Source: an uncultured Eubacteriales bacterium (GTDB lineage: Bacteria > Bacillota > Clostridia > Oscillospirales > CAG-382). Taken from it: 15,453 bases of DNA. The DNA lies in NCBI GenBank assembly GCA_900548115.1, contig URJL01000049.1, forward strand, positions 1 through 15,453. The letters are read 5' to 3'. The position numbers and the translations under genes were made by a program. Shown in pieces: positions 12,316-15,453 of this stretch. Under the pieces are notes generated by a model that was given only the letters and a program-made list of their open reading frames with translations, was not told the DNA's origin and did no database searches. Numbering within the stretch: the first letter of the stretch is position 1; every line of letters starts with the position of its first letter.

Positions 12316-13593
12316 TTATTCTTCGTAATAATCGATGGGCTCAAAGGTCAGCTTTTCCCAATTCTTCGGCGCGTCGCCAAAATCCGGAACCTCCATGGGA
12401 AGTCCGTCCTTCAGAGCCGACTCGTGTGCGATGATGCCGGGAATCATATAACGCGCCGAATCCCACGCGTTGTTGGGCGGAAGCTTTCCCGTGACGACGG
12501 CGCGGAAAAAGTCGTCGACAAGATACGGGTGCGAGTTGTAATGCACGGTGTGCGGAACGTCGCGGAAAGCTTTCGGCAGACGCGAAAGATCGTGAACGGC
12601 GGCAAAACCGCGGTGCGACGGCTCGGAGATGGGGTCGACGTGAATATTAAAGGCGTCGGTCTTTTGCTCCTCGACATAATGCTTTGTGTTGACAAGATCG
12701 CTCACATAATCGATGCGGGTATCGTCGACGCCCGCGGCAACGCCCTTGATCATAACGTGCTGTGTAACCGAACCCTCATACGCACCCTTCGTGCCGTAAA
12801 GACAGGTGATGTAAGACGAAGGCTTGTGTCCGATTCCGACGCGGCGGAACTCGTTAATGCGGGCGATACCGCCGCCCGACATCTGCATGATGGCGGTCTC
12901 GTTGGAGAAGGGATTGTCCCAGTTGTTTTTGCCCACGCCGAACACCTCGTCGGGGTCATGATCGCGGAAGCCCATACACGAAACCTTTGTCGCGTGCTGA
13001 CCGATGACCGATACCATCATCGAGATCGAATGGGTCGAATAATACATGGGCGGGATTCCCGCAACGCGCTTCCAGCTGTCGCCGCCCGAGCGGGCAAATG
13101 CGCTGTAGAAGGTCGCCATATCGTGATAATACTGGCTCTCGCCGTAGACGAATTCGCCGAATTTGCCCTCGTTGTACGCATTGCGGCAGTAAATGGCGCA
13201 GGGAAAATAATAGCAGGTCTCACCGGTCATGTAGGTAAGATGGGTCTTTTTAACAAGCTCGATGATTTTTTCGGTCTCCTCGACGGTTGTTGCGATCGGA
13301 ACGGCGCTGAAAACATGCTTTCCCGCCTCCAGAGCTTCAATGACCATCGGACCGTGCAGGTGGCGCTGCGTGAAGAGCGCGATGCAGTCGATGTCCTTGC
13401 CGTTTTCGATCACGTCGTCCAAGGATTTGAAAACGCGGGTGATTCCGCCGTGCTTTTTGATGGCGGCGTCGCAGCGTTCGGGAATGAGATCGCAGATCGA
13501 GACCTCCGAAACATTGGGATGCGACTTGAAAAGCGGAATGAAAAAATCCGAAAATTCGCCCATTCCGACGATGCAGACCTTGACTTTTTTCAT
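12316..13593 (-). CDS. Divergent Gfo/Idh/MocA-family oxidoreductase lacking the EKP lysine
   Basis: A 425-residue protein with a Rossmann start (KVKVCIVGMGEFSDFF) and the family layout, but the usual C-E-K-P motif reads S-A-V-P (residues 96-99, GKHVFSAVPIATT), so the conserved lysine is replaced by valine. A histidine remains in PMYYSTHSIS (H188). It is about 60 residues longer than the typical member and holds a large insert-rich middle (GFRDHDPDEVFGVGKNNWDN). It may act on a large or glycosidic substrate, or use a different residue; that is inference. The ribosome site (AAAGGA) is far from ATG 13593, so the start is less certain. It is the first gene of the unit and is divergent from the AraC regulator. 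Confidence 0.87.
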   Translation of the reverse strand: MKKVKVCIVGMGEFSDFFIPLFKSHPNVSEVSICDLIPERCDAAIKKHGGITRVFKSLDDVIENGKDIDCIALFTQRHLHGPMVIEALEAGKHVFSAVPIATTVEETEKIIELVKKTHLTYMTGETCYYFPCAIYCRNAYNEGKFGEFVYGESQYYHDMATFYSAFARSGGDSWKRVAGIPPMYYSTHSISMMVSVIGQHATKVSCMGFRDHDPDEVFGVGKNNWDNPFSNETAIMQMSGGGIARINEFRRVGIGHKPSSYITCLYGTKGAYEGSVTQHVMIKGVAAGVDDTRIDYVSDLVNTKHYVEEQKTDAFNIHVDPISEPSHRGFAAVHDLSRLPKAFRDVPHTVHYNSHPYLVDDFFRAVVTGKLPPNNAWDSARYMIPGIIAHESALKDGLPMEVPDFGDAPKNWEKLTFEPIDYYEE

Positions 13594-13630
13594 AAAACGA
13601 TACCGAATCCTTTCAAAAAAGATGCTTTCT

Positions 13631-13664
13631 GCGGCAAAAGTGCCGCTTGATACGTTACGGTATC
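13631..13664. promoter_or_regulatory. Hairpin and inverted repeat in the oxidoreductase operon leader
   Basis: GCGGCA-AAAG-TGCCGC (13631-13646) is a perfect hairpin. Three bases on, GATAC-GTTACG-GTATC (13649-13664) is a second inverted repeat. Both lie in the 100-bp region between the operon start and the divergent AraC promoter, so they could be regulator-binding sites or leader structure. Confidence 0.45.
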
Positions 13665-13693
13665 ACTATACCCGACTTTTTTCGCAATAGGAA

Positions 13694-13722
13694 TGGACAA
13701 AACGGTATTTTTGTTGTATAAT
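13694..13722 (+). promoter_or_regulatory. Promoter of the AraC-family gene
   Basis: TGGACA (13694-13699) and TATAAT (13717-13722) are separated by exactly 17 bp and lie 39 bp before the start codon. It points away from the oxidoreductase operon. Confidence 0.8.
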
Positions 13723-13761
13723 ACAGTAGTCAAGCACATTTTCCCGCAAGGAGAAAAGTAT

Positions 13762-14592
13762 ATGTATGAATTAAATCTTTCGGAGATGACGGATAAAGAA
13801 TTTACGATCAGCTCTTTTTCGGTGACAGACAAAACGATATTCCCCCCCGAACCGTATGTCTGTGAAAAGGGAATGGTTCTGCGCGACCGCTTTTTTTACG
13901 TGGTGAAAGGAAAGATCCGGTTTGTGACCGAAAACGGGCAGGAGCTGAGCTTTTCGGCGGGCGATATCGTGTATCTGCCGTACGACGTGACCTACCGCTC
14001 GCGTTGGGACACCGCCGAGAGCGGCAAGCATATTTCGCTGAATTTTGTTTTGCGCACGCCCGACGGCAAAATCTATTCGCCGGGAAACGGGATCTGTCTT
14101 TTGCTGAAGGATCAGAAAAACGAATTCTTCAACCTGTTTACCAAGCTCCACCGCAAATGGATCACCGGTTCGTACGGCTACAAATTCGAGTGCCGCTCGA
14201 TGTTTTATGACATTTTGTACCGCGCCGCCGTCAATACCCGCCGCACGCTTTTGAAAAGCAGCCGCAACAACATTTACAAGGCGATTTTGTATCTTGAAAA
14301 CAACTACATTTCCGACATTTCCTCGGCGGAGCTTGCCGAGATGATTCACGTCAAGGAGTGCATGTTCCGCCGCGCGTTCAAGGCGGAAAAGGGAATGTCG
14401 CCCGTGCAGTACCGCAATATGCTTCGGCTGAAAAAGGCAAAGGAAATGCTGGCAAGCGGGGAGTTTTCGGTTCTGGAGACCGCCGTGACCGTAAATTTTG
14501 ACGACCCCGGCTATTTCAGCAAGCTGTTCAAGCGCTGTTATCACGTAAGTCCGTCGGAATGTATCCCCAAGGTGCGAAGACGCGAGGAATAA
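13762..14592 (+). CDS. AraC-family transcriptional regulator
   Basis: A 276-residue protein; AAGGAG eight bases upstream fixes ATG 13762. Residues 1-115 form a cupin-like sensor domain (FFYVVKGKIRFVTENGQELS, FSAGDIVYLPYDVTYRSRWD), typical of sugar-responsive members. Residues about 173-268 are the double HTH: first HTH SSAELAEMIHVKECMFRRAF, then KGMSPVQYRNMLRLKKAKEM, second HTH SVLETAVTVNFDDPGYFSKL with FKRCYHVSPSE. It is divergent from the oxidoreductase/isomerase operon across a short shared promoter region, the classic arrangement for a local activator, so it probably senses the substrate of that operon. Confidence 0.94.
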   Translation: MYELNLSEMTDKEFTISSFSVTDKTIFPPEPYVCEKGMVLRDRFFYVVKGKIRFVTENGQELSFSAGDIVYLPYDVTYRSRWDTAESGKHISLNFVLRTPDGKIYSPGNGICLLLKDQKNEFFNLFTKLHRKWITGSYGYKFECRSMFYDILYRAAVNTRRTLLKSSRNNIYKAILYLENNYISDISSAELAEMIHVKECMFRRAFKAEKGMSPVQYRNMLRLKKAKEMLASGEFSVLETAVTVNFDDPGYFSKLFKRCYHVSPSECIPKVRRREE

Positions 14593-14599
14593 ATTTGCC

Positions 14600-14628
14600 T
14601 TTACAGAATCCGATTTTTGTGGTATTCT
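14600..14628 (+). promoter_or_regulatory. Promoter of the YgiQ gene
   Basis: TTTACA (14600-14605) and TATTCT (14623-14628) with a 17-bp spacer lie 34 bp upstream of the start codon. This suggests the gene has its own promoter rather than relying on the AraC transcript. Confidence 0.65.
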
Positions 14629-14662
14629 TAATAAAAGAGATTTTTGTCGTTTCGGAGAAAAT

Positions 14663-15453
14663 ATGAATTATATCACCCTTGCCAATAAACCGCTGCCCAT
14701 GTCGAAGGAAGAGCTTCCCGAGGGCATTTCGACGCCCGATTTCGTCTATGTTTCGGGCGACGCATACGTCGACCATCCGAGCTTCGGCTCGGCACTGATC
14801 GCACGGATTTTGGAGTCGTGCGGCTTTACCGTCGGCATGATCGCTCAGCCCGAATACAAGACCTCATATAAGGACGGTTCGGGAAAAGGCGTCTGCGTGT
14901 TCGGACGGCCCCGCCTCGGCTTTCTTGTAAGCTCGGGAAACGTCGACTCGATGGTGGCGGGCTACACCGCCGCAAAAAAACGCCGTTCGGACGATTATTA
15001 TTCCCCCGAAAAAAAAGCGGGTCTTCGTCCCGACCGCGCCGTGATCGTCTACTGCAACCGCATCCGCGAAGCCTACGGCGACGTGCCGATCATCATCGGC
15101 GGGCTGGAGGCGTCGCTCCGCCGCTTTGCGCATTATGACTATTGGGACGATAAACTTCGCCGCAGCATCCTCATCGATTCCCGCGCCGATATCATCAGCT
15201 ACGGCATGGGGGAGCGGTCAATCCCTGAGATTGCCCGCCTTTTGGAACGCGGCGTGCCGATCAAAAAGATCCGCGATGTGCGCGGAACGGTCGTCCTATT
15301 AAAGGACGATTACAAGTCGAAGTACGAGACGGTGGAGACTTATTCGTTCGATCGCCTGAAAACCGATAAAAAGGCGTATGCCGACGCCTTTCGGATCCAG
15401 TACGAAAATCAGGACTATGTCGGCGGCAAGGCGATCATCGAGGTTTACGGCGG
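14663..15453 (+). CDS. ygiQ: YgiQ-family radical SAM protein (partial, runs off window)
   Basis: The first 263 codons of a gene that continues past the window end. CGGAGAAA lies a few bases before ATG 14663. The N-terminus has the YgiQ/UPF0313 signatures: FVYVSGDAYVDHPSFGSALI, GFTVGMIAQPEYK, FLVSSGNVDSMVAGYTAAKK, YSPEKKAGLRPDRAVIVYCN, PIIIGGLEASLRRFAHYDYW, and ADIISYGMGERSIPEIARLL. This part is a cobalamin-binding-like flavodoxin fold; the radical SAM CxxxCxxC cluster motif of the family would lie downstream, outside the window. The substrate of YgiQ proteins is unknown to me. The frame is open throughout. Confidence 0.95.
   Translation, partial: MNYITLANKPLPMSKEELPEGISTPDFVYVSGDAYVDHPSFGSALIARILESCGFTVGMIAQPEYKTSYKDGSGKGVCVFGRPRLGFLVSSGNVDSMVAGYTAAKKRRSDDYYSPEKKAGLRPDRAVIVYCNRIREAYGDVPIIIGGLEASLRRFAHYDYWDDKLRRSILIDSRADIISYGMGERSIPEIARLLERGVPIKKIRDVRGTVVLLKDDYKSKYETVETYSFDRLKTDKKAYADAFRIQYENQDYVGGKAIIEVYG

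Noticed and set aside
12424..13650. 408-codon plus-strand open frame opposite the 425-residue oxidoreductase
   Set aside because: Same reason: antisense shadow of a well-supported gene, rich in Arg, Val and Asp, with no start signal.

Overview
The window looks like a chromosomal piece from an anaerobic, spore-forming member of the Clostridia, probably a gut lineage related to Oscillospiraceae or Christensenellales. Three things point there. A SipL-type SPOCS/LysM spore-coat protein sits beside a 26-codon SpoVM-like gene. The left side carries decayed genes typical of Firmicutes integrative conjugative elements (ICEs). The genes use Shine-Dalgarno sites of the AGGAG type and near-consensus housekeeping promoters. 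No species can be named from the sequence alone.

Left third (1-3000), accessory and decayed. A tRNA-Arg(CCT) with encoded CCA and its terminator are followed by an ICE relic: a Cys-rich small protein, a small overlapping partner, the first ~55 codons of a RepA_N initiator joined out of frame to an internal piece of a ParA ATPase, and a frameshifted, 3'-truncated gene on the other strand. Next comes a RelE/ParE-Phd toxin-antitoxin operon (minus strand) with its own terminator. Beyond it is a compact cloverleaf of three abutting hairpins inside an outer stem (2054-2128). A minus-strand cassette follows: a metallophosphoesterase N-terminus fused to a two-helix membrane protein, an XRE repressor and a possible coupled micro-ORF. 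A second hairpin cluster (2786-2851) closes the region and shares a 10-nt core with the first.

Middle (3000-8250), regulation and surface. A minus-strand unit runs TetR, four-helix membrane protein, GNAT acetyltransferase. Its promoter is consensus and has a TetR-type palindrome exactly filling the spacer. Divergently, a second TetR-family gene has a consensus promoter overlapping a perfect 16-bp palindrome and lies 19 bp before a 792-residue secreted multidomain protein, so the regulator probably controls both. A terminator hairpin separates this from the convergent sporulation operon.

Right (8250-15453). The minus-strand sporulation operon holds a 48-residue membrane protein, the SpoVM-like peptide and SipL; in known spore formers the last two both act through SpoIVA at the forespore surface, and a SigE-like promoter lies upstream. 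Next is a minus-strand sugar-modification operon (two Gfo/Idh/MocA oxidoreductases around a Hyi/IolE-like TIM-barrel protein), divergent from an AraC-family regulator that probably controls it. The window ends inside a plus-strand YgiQ-type radical SAM gene.

The strongest items for follow-up are the cloverleaf repeat, the spoVM-sipL micro-operon and the chimeric deletion joints in the relic region.
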